Below are positions 22,378 to 33,017 of a DNA stretch of 64,000 bases, one piece after another. The position numbers and the translations under genes are program-made. The DNA comes from Tetradesmus obliquus (Eukaryota; Chlorophyta; Chlorophyceae; Sphaeropleales; Scenedesmaceae). The notes under the pieces were generated by a model, which did not search any database, was not told where the DNA came from, and worked only from the letters and a program-made list of their open reading frames with translations. How positions within the stretch are numbered: position 1 is the first letter of the stretch; the number at the start of each line of letters is the position of its first letter. The DNA lies in assembly GCA_030272155.1 (NCBI GenBank), contig CP126194.1:3401501-3465500 (forward strand), in the 5' to 3' direction.

Positions 22378-24971
22378 ATGGCTCTCCACATGCGAACGCC
22401 TGCATCCACCGCTGGTGCACTGCGCGCTCGCGGCCTGGCATGCGGGCTGCCAGGCAACAGGAGGCTCATGGGCACATACGCCCCACTTAGGAGGGTGCAG
22501 ACCAGGTGCTTTTCGCACATCAGCTTCTCAGTCACTGCATTGCAGCAGCTGCAGCGGAAATGGCTCTGGCGCGCACGCAGCGTACCATTAGGCTGACAGT
22601 CAATCTCAGCCTCTCTGCACCACCTGGCACCCCTGTGGCACACACATGCTGTGGTGTCTCAAGCTGCTTTGACATGCCTGACTCTTGGGCAGTCTCAAAA
22701 CACCAGTACCTGTGCATGTCCGGCCATGCCTTGGCATGCAATGCAGTTTCGGTGTAGTTTGCGCTTGGATGCATCAATGCCAGCCATTCACAGCAGCAGG
22801 ACTGCACACTAGCGTGCTGCACCCTGCTCAGCAGTAAGCACCAGCAGCTCCATGCAGGCATTCCGTCACCAGCCTCAACCTCCCTGCGTCACCAAGTAAC
22901 CAACGCCATAACCGCTTTTTGCCTGCAGGGTAGCTGAGGTTGTCCTGCAGGAGGCAAATCCACCCAGCAGCGACGAGGAGGCACCCATCCCCTTCAGCGA
23001 CCTCTCGTACAACAAGCAGTACGACGAGCTCTTCAAGCAGCAGCCGCTGCCATTGAAGCAGATTGTGCCGAAGCCCAACCGCAGCGCGCAGGCACAGGAG
23101 CCTGGCAGCAAAAAGGTGCTGTTCAGCGATGTGCATGCCATCCCTCGCAAGCCGCTGTTCACTAACCGCGAGTATAACGAGAAGGACAAGGCTTACATTG
23201 GCTGGATGACTTTCGTGCACGGGCTGGCGCTGCTTGCGCCATTCACCTTCTCCTGGAGCAATCTGGCGCTGTTTGGCTTCATGTACTTCATCACCGGATG
23301 CCTGGGCATCACACTCAGCTTCCACAGGTGTGCATAGCTCTTGTTGAGACTCTGCATGCATGCATGTAGCTGCATGCAGCTGGCACATGCCGCTACATAC
23401 AAATAGTTTGCATGGGTGCAGGTGCCGCGAGTCAGGCACAGATGCTCAAGCTTGCATGTTGTGCATGCAGGAAACATCTGCGCAACGCATGCCTGTGTCC
23501 AGGAGCGCTTGCGAGCAGTGCTGCTGCTGTCCTGCAAGTATGTCTGTACTACTTGACTGCTGTGGCCCGGCGTGTGCACCATCTTATAAGCTTTGTCATT
23601 CGCTTGTCAGCAGCCTGCTCACAAACCTTTATACCCACTCGCTCATGTCCCTCTCGTGTCACTTGCTGTCCTGCAGGCAGCTGGCGCACAGGAGCTTCCA
23701 GACTCCAAAGTGGCTGGAGTATGCGCTGAGCTACTGCGGCGTGCTGGCAGTTGAGGGCGACCCCATCGAGTGGGTGTCAGCGCACCGCTACCACCACCTG
23801 CACTGCGACACACCGCTGGACCCACACAGCCCCTATGAGGGCTTCTGGTGGAGCCACATGGGCTGGCTGCTGGACAACAAGGTGCGTGCTTGCAGGAACT
23901 TGCAGGAACTTGCTCAGTGAGCGTTGTGTGCGTTGTGGTGAGCAGTCAGCCGCATGTTCTCATCTGTATGATGTTGGTGCACCAGTTGAGATCATCCTGG
24001 TTTGCTGGTGCTGTGGGTGGGAGGCCTTTGCATGTTGCGCAGAGGAAGCAGCCTCGCATACTTGCATGCTGACTGATCCGTGTCACCACATTTCATCAGC
24101 TAGTGCCTGCAGTGGCTGCGTGCTTCTTTTTATGCATGCCCAGTGGCGCTACCATGCATGGCAGCAGCTGTCCTTGCTGCGGCTGCTGCACCAGCGAAGT
24201 GCACCTTTGGCACCCCCTCTGCTGGCACTCAATCGCCCACTCCCTGTCCCCACCTGCCATGCATATGCAGACCACCAAAGAGCGCGTGTACGACCAGAGC
24301 AACGCCAAGGAGATGGAGGGGCAGGCCTGGTACCGCTGGATCCGCGAGACCTACCCCTGGCACGTGGTGGCGCAGCTGGTGGCGCTGTACGCCTTTGGCG
24401 GCCTGGGCGGCCTTGTGTGGGGCGGTGCGCTGCGCCTGGTGTGGGTGTACCACATCACCTGGTTCGTGAACAGCGCGTCGCACTGCTGGGGCAGCCAGGC
24501 GTACAACACCGGAGACCTCAGCCGCAACAACTGGTGCGTGGGCGGCGCGGCGCAGCAGAGGGTGTCAGCTGCATGGTGGAATGGCTGCATGCACATGGTG
24601 TTGTAGTGCATGACTCGCGGTGCCTGGTATGGATCCTTGCCGCGGTGTTGCTTTGTGCAGTTGTGCATGGGTGGGTGCTGTCAGGATGCTGTACCAGAGC
24701 GACTGGATTTTTGGATCATACTCAACCCTGCTGCTTGCTGCTGCTGCGGTGCTGCTGCAGGTGGGTGGGCATCCTGGCATGGGGCGAGGGCTGGCACAAC
24801 AACCACCACGCGTTTGAGTTCAGCGCGCGCCACGGCCTGGAGTGGTGGCAGGTGGACATGACCTGGTACATCATCAGGGGGCTGCAGGCAGTGGGCCTGG
24901 CCAAGAACGTGAAGCTGCCGACAGAGAAGCAGAAGGCGCGCCTGGCCTTCCCCAAGACAGCCACAGCTTAA
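22378..24971 (+). CDS. Plastid-type acyl-lipid/acyl-CoA desaturase (FAD5/ADS family)
   Basis: Five exons: 22378-22505, 22929-23327, 23677-23881, 24271-24533, 24761-24971; 1206 nt, 401 aa, phases consistent. This is a membrane di-iron desaturase. Histidine boxes are HRQLAH (residues 175-180), HRYHH (212-216) and HNNHH (344-348, in GEGWHNNHHAF). Hydrophobic pairs lie around residues 133-172 and 275-312. The Arg-rich, acid-poor N-terminus (first ~43 residues) looks like a transit peptide, so a plastid location is likely. In plants this family includes the palmitoyl-MGDG delta-7 desaturase FAD5 and the delta-9 ADS enzymes; position specificity cannot be read from sequence. The start ATG was chosen because exon 1 splices in phase to the conserved exon. 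Confidence 0.92.
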
Positions 24972-27900
24972 GCACGGTGGTGCTAGTATGAGGCTGTGGG
25001 GATAATCGGCCGGCAGGGCTTGCAGGCTTGCAGGAAGAAGCAAGGGGCGTGCTTGCGAGGATGTGCTTGCAGGAAGCGGCTTGCAGGAGGCGAGCAGAGC
25101 GGGGCATGCTGGCTGGCAGCTGCGGCAGCGGCTGTGGCGGCATGTGCTGAGGAGCTGGTGCAAACACTGCTGAGAGATACATCAGCGAGCAGCAGGTTAG
25201 CAGCAGCTGCAGCAGCGTGCGGGGTGAGGGAGGGCTCTAGTGAGGCAGGGCCCCAGATTGTGTGTGAGTGTTGGATGCTGTTGCTCATTTGCAGCTGCTG
25301 GGTGGCGTGGGCTGCTGTGATGCACCCATTTAGAGTAGGTTAATTGCTTCCCTCTGCAACAACAGTTGACCACTGCATGTGCTCATACGCAGTATGCTCT
25401 ATGTTCTGCTGGTGATGCTGCAGCAGCCAGTGTTGTTGCAGGAATCGCTGGGCAGCAGTGTGCAGTGAGCGTGAAGGTGTTTCAATCGCAGGTTTCAAGG
25501 TTTGGAGCGTAATATGCCGAGTAGGTTTGAAGTGTGCACTTGTGCAGCTGTGTGTGCTCAAATGCTGGCACTGTTGGCTGCTGAGTGACGCGTTGATTGT
25601 CTCTTTGGTGTTGGTATTGTTGTCTGTGGGGTAGGTGGAGGGAGGCGTGCCTACACGAGGGAGAGGCGTCATAAACAACCAGAGGATGCACGGACTGCGC
25701 AAATCTGCTGCATCGTGGTGCACAGTGGTTAGTTGCTGCTGTTGCTAGGGGAGTGTGCATAGAGGTGTCACAGCTTCGCCATGGTTGCGCACTGCTGTTG
25801 CTGTGTTGTGGTATGCACCTGGCTCGTCTTCAGCCCTTGTTTGTGCTGGCTGAAACATGTGCTTGCTGACCAGCTTGCTTGAGCGGCTGAGGACTTTTTG
25901 AGGAGTTGACCGACATGGCGGAGTAGGGCTGCCTGGGACAGCTCTGATGCCCAGCTCTGTGGGGAGAAACGAGGCTGCTGTTCAGGTCAAGTGCTGCTCT
26001 TTGTTGTGCTGAAGCTGCACACAAGTCAGTGAGCCTCGCTGGCGTTAATGCTGTCTTTGCAACATGCACAGCAAGCAACAGCAGCCCGAAGGCAGCGCAG
26101 CAGCGGTTTGTGCTCCGGTTGCTCTTGCTCCGCTGCTATGGCACATGGTGTGTGTGCGTGCCTCGCAGCTATGCAGGGAGATAAGGCAGACTAGGGGCCT
26201 TATCCCACCTTGCCATGGGCTGGCGAGTGAATGAAGTAACGCCTTTGGTTGTTGCCTGGGCCACTTGCCTGGTTGACAAGCCTGCAGGACGGGACTGTGG
26301 CCACCAGTGCGGCTTGTCCTGGCAGTGTGGTGCGTAGGTAGCACGCAGTTGAGCAGTGTTTTCTGTGTAGGTGGTGCATGCGAGTTGGCTCTCTGCTTAG
26401 CCTGGACTATGGGTTTTTGTTCCCTCTCATATCCCAGCTTGTTTGCATATGTAGGGCTATTCTGTACCATGTGTACCGGGGTGTCGAGTATGGGTGTTTG
26501 GGTGGTGGGGCAAGGGTTGGCAGGCGGCAGGGTTTCTTGGGCCCTCGGCTGTTGCGCAAGCAAGTCCAGCGTTGTCGTGCGGCGTTCGTCTGGTGTGATT
26601 GTTGCACAGTCGCCCTTCACATGACTGTCAGAGAGAGCCCTATTTTGTATGTGCGGCGTTTGCGCGGTGTCATGAGCGTTATCCCGTTGCACCGTGCATG
26701 GCATTATCTTTCTGGATTGATAGTGCACAACAGTGAGAGCTGTGCTGCTTGTTACATGCTCTTGCTGTAGCTGAAAGGTGGGCATGTGGCAGTACTTGCA
26801 GCTTCATGCATGCACAGGGGAGTGCACCCTGTCGCTGTCCTTGCTGCTTGCAACGGGCTTGTGTTCAACTGGACAACATACTCTGTTCTACTTGTGTACA
26901 TGGCATGTCAGTCACGAGGTAAACAGGTGCACTCGAGTTTCAGAGCTCTGAAGGGCGAGGGTAGTTACCTGTGGGTCCTGGCACCATCTAAGATGGTACG
27001 AGCCGCGTCTGATGACCGCATGGTCAGTGACCAGAAACCAAGAGAGCGGACACCGTTTAACATCAACAGATGCACACTTTGCGCGCCAAAGTTGCTGAGC
27101 ATGTTGGTCTTAATCTAATGGCCAGATGGCTCAGGCAGCAGCATTAACGGCAAAGTCCAGCGATCTGCAAGAAAACAACAATTACAACCACCATACCGTG
27201 CATGGCACTCTTGAGCTAGCTCAGCGCTGGGTTCTTCAGCTTGTAACGCGTCATCGTCTGCAGACTGCCAGCTGGCACAAAAGTATCAGGCTGGAGTAGG
27301 CGACTTGGATGTTCCTGGTAAAATCCCAACAACACGGTGTGACAACATGCAGTACACCACCACCGCCAGGCCCTGCTGCTCTCCACTCACAAACACACAG
27401 GGCATCATGCTGTTGCAAGGTTTAACATACTGAGGTGCTTCAAAAGGGAGCCCTTTCTAGTGTATCAGTGCACAAAGCGCACCACAACCTGCGAACATTA
27501 GACATTGGTCAGGTAGTATAATGTGGCATGCAAGGTTGCGCTGACAAGAATGCAGTGACTGCAACAAGTAGATGCGGCAATGATACAACAACATAGCAGC
27601 CCAAAATGGTGGTCTCACAGGCTAAACACTACGACACAACACTGCAGTGCAACTACTGCCCAAACACAGGAATTGTTTGGCATGTGGGTGGCTGCAGCCT
27701 GCTGTGTACAGTGCAAGACAGCAGAGAGTGTCATGTACTCCTTGCCAACAAAGTTCAGCCTTGGTTGGGACATGGCAGCAGCCTACACAGAGCAGGCCGA
27801 GCAGTTGCCACTCAGCAGTCTGCCAGCCAGGGGACCCAGTGCGCAGATTTGAGTTCTCACTAGGTTCTCAAAACCTTGGGTAGTTTGATTGCCATGGCCA

Positions 27901-28124
27901 TGCAAATGCTCTACATACAGCAGTCGTCAATGAAACAGTTTGCGCCGGTTGCGCGCCACAATGATGTCAATGCCAAAAATGAACCGCTTGATCGTACACA
28001 GGCAACCCAGGGAGCTGGTGGCTCAGCCAGATGCTTGCTGCCCTGTACATGCAAAATAAAACACCTCAGGATTGAAACCTGCCTAAGGCACCAGCCCAGC
28101 CAGCCGCTACTCCGCTCAAACACA

Positions 28125-28262
28125 CGGCAGTGATCAACCAATGCTGGTACATACGGCAGTGATCATCCGATGCTGGTACATGCGGCAGTGATCATCCAAC
28201 GCTGGTGCACACCGCAGTGATCATCCAATGCTGGTACATACGGCAGTGATCATCCAATGCTG
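28125..28262. repeat. 29-bp tandem repeat, ~4.7 copies
   Basis: Units start at 28125, 28154, 28183, 28212 and 28241; the core reads CGGCAGTGATCATCCAATGC plus TGGTACATA. Each unit holds the palindrome TGATCA. Copies differ by a few substitutions; there are no unique spacers. Confidence 0.9.
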
Positions 28263-28543
28263 ACATCCTGCCAAAGCACAATGCACGCAAACTCACAGCA
28301 AGTCGGTTAAGGCAGCACAATCCGCTGAGCAGTATCTAGGTGTTGGTGGCAATGTTAACGCCAAGTGATCTAATGTGATGACAGCACGCATTTGGGCAGT
28401 GCAGTGAGAAACCAGGAGGCCTGCTTTGCAACAATCAGGGATCACAGGCTGCCACCACTGCTACTCCAGGCAACATGCAACACGAAATTCAATGACGACC
28501 AGTTTCAGCCACCCGTAAACGTGTCCAATGTTCTCTGCTCAAA

Positions 28544-28581
28544 GCCCACAGGATTGCCAGCGACATGCGGCAGTGCCTTTC

Positions 28582-28627
<46 letters not shown>

Positions 28628-28644
28628 CTGGCAATCCTGTGGGC
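28544..28644. repeat. (TA)n microsatellite inside a 20-bp perfect inverted repeat
   Basis: GCCCACAGGATTGCCAGCGA at 28544-28563 is exactly complementary to 28625-28644. Between them lie ~20 bp and a pure (TA)20-type run, so the locus can form a cruciform. Confidence 0.95.
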
Positions 28645-29337
28645 TATAAGTGTGTATGCTGTCTCCTCTGTGCCACTTGTCTTGGAAGAGGTGCAGCAGC
28701 ATGATGCAGCTCGGCTGTTGCTCATTGCTGCAGTGCGCTGGAATCATACCATCCAGCATTGACCTGCATATCCGCATGCCTCCCAAGTGCCTGACAGTCA
28801 TGGTTGCCCTCAGCAGCGGAGCCAGCGGCACAGCAGGCCAAACGGCCAATCACTCCCCTTTCTGCATGGATATCACGTGCTCCACCTGCGATCAGCATGA
28901 CAGCGCATACAGGGTCGCAAGAGGATTGATCAGTCACACAAGTGCATGCATGCATGTGCGACACCTCTTGCCACTAGGCCACAATGAGGCTGCCGCATTG
29001 AACCTGCCATCAACAAGCACAGGGAAGGCGCAAGCCAGCACACTGCCAACATCATGACCTATGGTGGCCGGCTGTGCGCGGCACCTGGACTGCTGGTCTA
29101 CAAACAGTGTTTGCGACATAGGGACGCAGCAGGATCTTCGTCATGCACCATCTGCGGCCACGCTTTCTATGCAGAGACTGCTGTTGTACCACCAACATAC
29201 AGCAGCAGCAGCCCCTTCACATAAACCAACATAACGAAACGGCTGCCACAGCAGCGAGTCCCGACAACTTAGCAGCATACACATCAGCCTGTGTACAATT
29301 GTATTGCAATGCAGAAGGACGCACGGACATTGTATGC

Positions 29338-29994
29338 TTAGTCTCGGAGCTGTAATCGCACCAGCGTAAACAGCTTGCGGCTGCCGCCACAGCCACCATG
29401 CGCGCAACGACGACTTGGCTTGTCCTTGGATTTGGGTTTGGCAGCTGGACGGAAAGTCTTTCCAACCTTGCGGTTGACCCCACCGCCCTGCAGGAGGCCA
29501 CGCCCCATGGGGGCAATCACTTCTTCCTGCAGACGCATTTGTGATGTTGTCAATGTGTGCCAGTGGCAGACCAAACCTGTAAACTTGTTGTACATGCTAA
29601 TGTTTACGTAGGGAGCTGCGAGCAAGCCATATGCAGCACAAGCGCCGTGCAAATGATGGAAGTTGCCCGATGTGTGTTCAGGCTGCAGTAGCTTGTTGCC
29701 AAGGCCTGCTGTCAGAGCAGCACTGGTTGCCAGCCAGCAGGTATGGCGCCATGCTGCTGAGCTAGAACAAACATATCTGTTGAGAGGGCGTGTTTTTGTG
29801 AGGTGCTTGGTGGCTGGCTGGGTCAAGCTAGCAGCATGCCAAGATGGCCTGCGCCTTGTACTGTGGGCAAGGAGCTGTTGATTAACTGTTACAACACAAT
29901 TGAACAACTCACGCACCTTGGCAGTTGCTGATGTGGCATATTCGACGAGCAGCAGGGCCAGGAAGAACAGAGCCACAGCAGCCTTGGGTCTCAT
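29338..29994 (-). CDS. Small basic secreted protein, unknown function
   Basis: Two exons, 29917-29994 and 29338-29526; 88 aa, phase 0 at the junction. Exon 1 is exactly a signal peptide (MRPKAAVALFFLALLLVEYA then TSATAK) and ends at a GTGCGT donor; exon 2 follows a GTCTGCAG acceptor. The mature part is Gly- and Lys/Arg-rich (GRGLLQGGGVNRKVGKTF, KPKSKDKPSRR) with two cysteines in CAHGGC. The intron happens to be open, so an unspliced 218-codon reading is also possible, but signal-peptide length and splice motifs favour the spliced form. No family recognised; an extracellular or peptide-like role is possible. Confidence 0.6.
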   Translation of the reverse strand: MRPKAAVALFFLALLLVEYATSATAKVRELFNCVVTVNQQLLAHSTRRRPSWHAASLTQPATKHLTKTRPLNRYVCSSSAAWRHTCWLATSAALTAGLGNKLLQPEHTSGNFHHLHGACAAYGLLAAPYVNISMYNKFTGLVCHWHTLTTSQMRLQEEVIAPMGRGLLQGGGVNRKVGKTFRPAAKPKSKDKPSRRCAHGGCGGSRKLFTLVRLQLRD

Positions 29995-30813
29995 GACTGG
30001 CTGAAGCAGCGTGGAGGGAGCTCCCTCGAGTCACCTGAAGCAGCCTGGAGTGAGCAACAGCATCAGCGCAGGCAGGCAATGGTTGATGGTTGTGCATGCT
30101 GTTGTGCTCTTGTTTCATTAGCAGTGTACGCATGTGGCACGGGGAAAGGGGGCACTGTGAAAGGATTCCAGGACACCAAGAACTCTAGAACAGGCCCCCT
30201 AGGGACCTGAGGGGGCCTGACCCCCTTCCACACCACCCCCACGACTGATCGTTTGGTCTGCTGGATGACAGCTGCAGAGCTCTATACTGCAGATAAGGGT
30301 TTGATCTATGTGTGCTGCACTGGTGCAACCCTTTCACTTGAGAAACAGGATGGACCTGCTGTCGCCTGACGATTCAGTCGCAGCAATCTCAAGACTGTCC
30401 AACGAAGCGCCTTCATACAAGGTGTCGCACTGGATCAATCTCTACCACTCACCTGCAAGATCGAGAAGCGAAAGGGTGTTTGCAAGGCTCAGGACGGGCA
30501 CTGGCGCACCAGATATGCTGTCAGCTCTACTCAGTGACTGCGTCTGTTTCAACACCGCGATTTTAAGGTTCAAAAGTTTGATGAGAAGCTGTTGCAGCAC
30601 GGACAGATATGGCCAGCAAGTTTGGGTCTACCAGACGTCATCGGCACCAAAACTGCCCCGGGACCTAAAACGAGACCAAGCCGGAACGACGAACCACCAA
30701 CCCGGAACGACGAACCACCAACCCGCAACAACATAGCATGCTTTTTGACAGTTTTTGTTTAAGTTGAATATGGTCTGGTAGCACCGTGATCATATATCTT
30801 GCTTGAAACCCCC
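29995..30813. other. Flank between secreted-protein gene and retroelement
   Basis: A plus-strand ORF at 30308-30736 (142 codons, no domain) ends in a short tandem repeat encoding GTTNHQP. Otherwise nothing is recognised. Confidence 0.3.
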
Positions 30814-30870
30814 TTGTCGCTTCGGCTGAGATAGACCCGCAATTGTGCCTTGTTTGTTACATCATGTTAA
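30814..30870 (-). repeat. Q split direct repeat, terminal copy (57 bp)
   Basis: Identical over 57 bp to 32917-32973 (begins TTGTCGCTTCGGCTGAGATA on the plus strand). Marks the 3' terminus of the element. Confidence 0.9.
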
Positions 30871-31148
30871 GCGCCACTTATGCTATGTTCATCGTCGGTC
30901 AAAGTCGAAAGGTTCTGCCAAAACTCGTTCACGCTCTTTCGGCGTGGTTAACCTTGTGTAATCTATTTCAATATCTTCTAGGGATGCAGGTGACCCTGTC
31001 TTGTCCTCTTCTTGCCCTGGGAGACAGGGTGACGTCTGTGGGTCCTTGGGCTGAGGGTAGTAGGTCCTTTGAAGCTGAATCTGCAGCTTGTGCTGCAAAT
31101 GTACACCTGTATGCAGGTTAGTAGAACACTCGCTGAAATACAACACAA

Positions 31149-31522
31149 GGGTAACCTCTCCGTCGACCGGTTACCCGTCCTGCAATATCTAGGCCGTAAT
31201 CCACTAATGCTTCTTCAACCAATAAACAACCTGGGTGACCTCTCCGTCGACCGGTCACCCGTCCTAAGCACTGAAGATGCGAATGAATTACAACCCAAGG
31301 GTAACCTCTCCGTCGACCTGTTACCCGTCCTGCAATACCTGAGCACTCAGCCACTAATGTTTGCTTAATCAGCCCCAGCACCGCCCGGGTGACCTCTCCG
31401 TCGACTGGTCACCCGTCCTAGGCATCGAAGGGGAAATAGCCCTCCGATTGCAGGGCTTGCTGACCTTCCGCATATAATTTCCACCAACAAACACAGGCAG
31501 CCTCCCCGTCGCCTGGCTGCCT
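31149..31522 (-). repeat. Array of five hairpins with a conserved loop and covarying stems
   Basis: Plus-strand positions: 31149-31176, 31233-31260, 31299-31326, 31387-31414, 31495-31522. Each is an 8-nt arm, 12-nt loop and 8-nt arm. Loops are TCTCCGTCGACC (twice exactly, once with a mismatched closing pair), TCTCCGTCGACT and TCCCCGTCGCCT. Stems are GGGTAACC/GGTTACCC, GGGTGACC/GGTCACCC and AGGCAGCC/GGCTGCCT, so paired changes preserve pairing. The array lies between the recombinase stop and the terminal Q repeat, i.e. in the 3' UTR of the element's RNA. Confidence 0.9.
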
Positions 31523-31690
31523 ATACAGTTTCCCAGCAACCCCTGTCTTCGCGCTGAGCTTCAATTCGAACTGAATCACACGGGCAACTTCGCTTATCCG
31601 GCCAGCTCCCTCTTCAGAAGCTACGTCGACATGCAATATCAGTTATCATCTGCGCTTGCCCTCACCCCCCGCCTTCACAAGCCACACACC

Positions 31691-32698
31691 TTACATGAGC
31701 AGCAGCCGTGACTGCTGCAGAACCTGCTCTGGGCTTGCATACATGTACAGCCTGACCGCATCTGACTTCCACCTGCCCATGACCTGGATCAGGCGCATGG
31801 GTACACCTATGCGCGCTGCGTGGGTGGCGCCTCCCCTGCGCAGTGAGTGCGCTGCGTATAGCTCAGGGTGCAGCACGCCTATCTTTGCCAGCGCCTTCTT
31901 CAGCCTCATGCTGAGGGTCACTTTCACCACATAGCTGCTGCTGCTGGCGCGTGGCTTAAACACCGGCCCTGCCGCTAGTGCGCCACCTGACAGTGCACGC
32001 AGGCGCTGCATCGCTGCTGCCGGCTGAGCACCTCCATCCGGTCCTGCTGCCAGCAGCACCCAGGATCCTGCCCCCGGGTCAGTTTTTGTTTTTGGCAGGT
32101 ACAACATCAGGTCTCCTGCTGTGGTGAAGTGCACATCGTGCCACTCCAGTCCTACCACCTCCGACGCCCTCAGCATGCCGGCCCACGCCACTGTGAACAT
32201 GGCCTCGTCTCTCGCTGCTACATATCTGCCGCCTGGCTGCTGCTCCCGCAGCAGGTGCAGGATCTGCTTGAGCTGCGCTGCTGCGAGCGGTAACTTCTGC
32301 CTCTTGTCTTGCACTGCCCACCGGGCCGCCACTTTGAGGGCCCGCTGCACTCCTGGCTCATCCAGCACGCCCGGGCATCCCCACTCATCTGCTGCCCACC
32401 GCCTCAGCGCTGACATGGTGCCTGCTATGGTGGACAGCTTGTAGTTTGCCACCACCATGCAGGCAATGAACTGCTGCACCTGCGACGGCTCTGGCTGCAA
32501 CGCGCAGCCAGCCGCTGTGCAGAACTGCATGTAGCGCTGCACACTTTGTTTGTAAGTCTGCGCTGTACTCGGCAGCACGTCCAGCTGCATCAGCGCGTCC
32601 ATCTGCTGCTGCACAATTGCCACGAACTGTGGTGTCCACTGTGCAGCCTGCAGCAGCGGCCGCGTGGCCGCGGACCTTGCCCGTGCATATTGCCCCAT
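31691..32698 (-). CDS. Tyrosine recombinase (integrase) of the retroelement
   Basis: Open frame to a stop at 31691. The first in-frame ATG is at 32698; the frame is open upstream into the P repeat (to 32779 and beyond), so initiation could also follow splicing. Numbered from 32779 (position 1), the catalytic set is complete: R204 (GMLRASEVVGLEWHD), Lys in LPKTKTD (230-232), H311 and R314 (AAHSLRRGGAT), W337 in place of the second His (GRWKSD), nucleophile Y345 or Y347 (AVRLYMYAS). The N-terminal part (YKQSVQRYMQFC...) is the SAM-like core-binding domain. The enzyme would integrate the circular DNA copy. It lies downstream of the internal P repeat, not directly after RT. Confidence 0.93.
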   Translation of the reverse strand: MGQYARARSAATRPLLQAAQWTPQFVAIVQQQMDALMQLDVLPSTAQTYKQSVQRYMQFCTAAGCALQPEPSQVQQFIACMVVANYKLSTIAGTMSALRRWAADEWGCPGVLDEPGVQRALKVAARWAVQDKRQKLPLAAAQLKQILHLLREQQPGGRYVAARDEAMFTVAWAGMLRASEVVGLEWHDVHFTTAGDLMLYLPKTKTDPGAGSWVLLAAGPDGGAQPAAAMQRLRALSGGALAAGPVFKPRASSSSYVVKVTLSMRLKKALAKIGVLHPELYAAHSLRRGGATHAARIGVPMRLIQVMGRWKSDAVRLYMYASPEQVLQQSRLLLM

Positions 32699-32773
32699 GT
32701 ACGTCAGGCAATCTGCAGCATGCCCCACGCAAGGCAGCGGCGGAGCAACTAGGAGTTGGGGGGGGCGGGCGGG

Positions 32774-32918
32774 GTTCAAGCACAGGGCTTGAGAAACGCT
32801 GAACGAATAGCAGAAGCAACAGTGACTAAACGTAGAGCGGGTCTGAGAGTAAGTAGCCGAGCGACAACTGTGTTTTCACTACAGCCCTGGGTTCAGGGCT
32901 TATGTGAAAACATGCTTT
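32774..32918 (-). repeat. P split direct repeat, internal copy (145 bp)
   Basis: Nearly identical to 37815-37959. Ends exactly at CTTGAAC, after which the recombinase frame continues. Contains the small hairpin AGCCCTG-GGTT-CAGGGCT. Confidence 0.92.
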
Positions 32919-32973
32919 GTCGCTTCGGCTGAGATAGACCCGCAATTGTGCCTTGTTTGTTACATCATGTTAA
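32917..32973 (-). repeat. Q split direct repeat, internal copy (57 bp)
   Basis: Copy of 30814-30870. Overlaps the internal P repeat by two bases, forming the Q-P junction expected for a circularised intermediate. Confidence 0.9.
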
Positions 32974-33017
32974 CTTCACAAGCCACACCTGGTCGCCGCT
33001 GCCACGCTCAGCTGGTG

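Larger units (their letters stand above)
24972..29337. other. Long gene-poor stretch
   Basis: No gene recognised in 4.4 kb. The plus strand is G/T-rich up to about 26900 and may include a long desaturase 3' UTR. A 246-codon minus-strand ORF at 26045-26785 has no domain. Supported structures are the 29-bp tandem repeat at 28125-28262 and the (TA)n hairpin at 28544-28644. Confidence 0.5.

Noticed and set aside
26045..26785. 246-codon minus-strand ORF
   Set aside because: No domain, targeting signal or exon structure; it lies in G/T-rich DNA where the complementary strand rarely has stops. Not called as a gene.
29338..29994. Unspliced 218-aa reading of the small secreted protein
   Set aside because: The middle third is composition-poor and lies between a good GTGCGT donor and GTCTGCAG acceptor in phase; the spliced 88-aa form is preferred, though not proven.
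31069..31368. Plus-strand ORF with repeated GNLSVDRLPVLQYL
   Set aside because: Product of reading the hairpin array; opposite to the element's coding strand, and the conservation is in the stem-loop, not the peptide.
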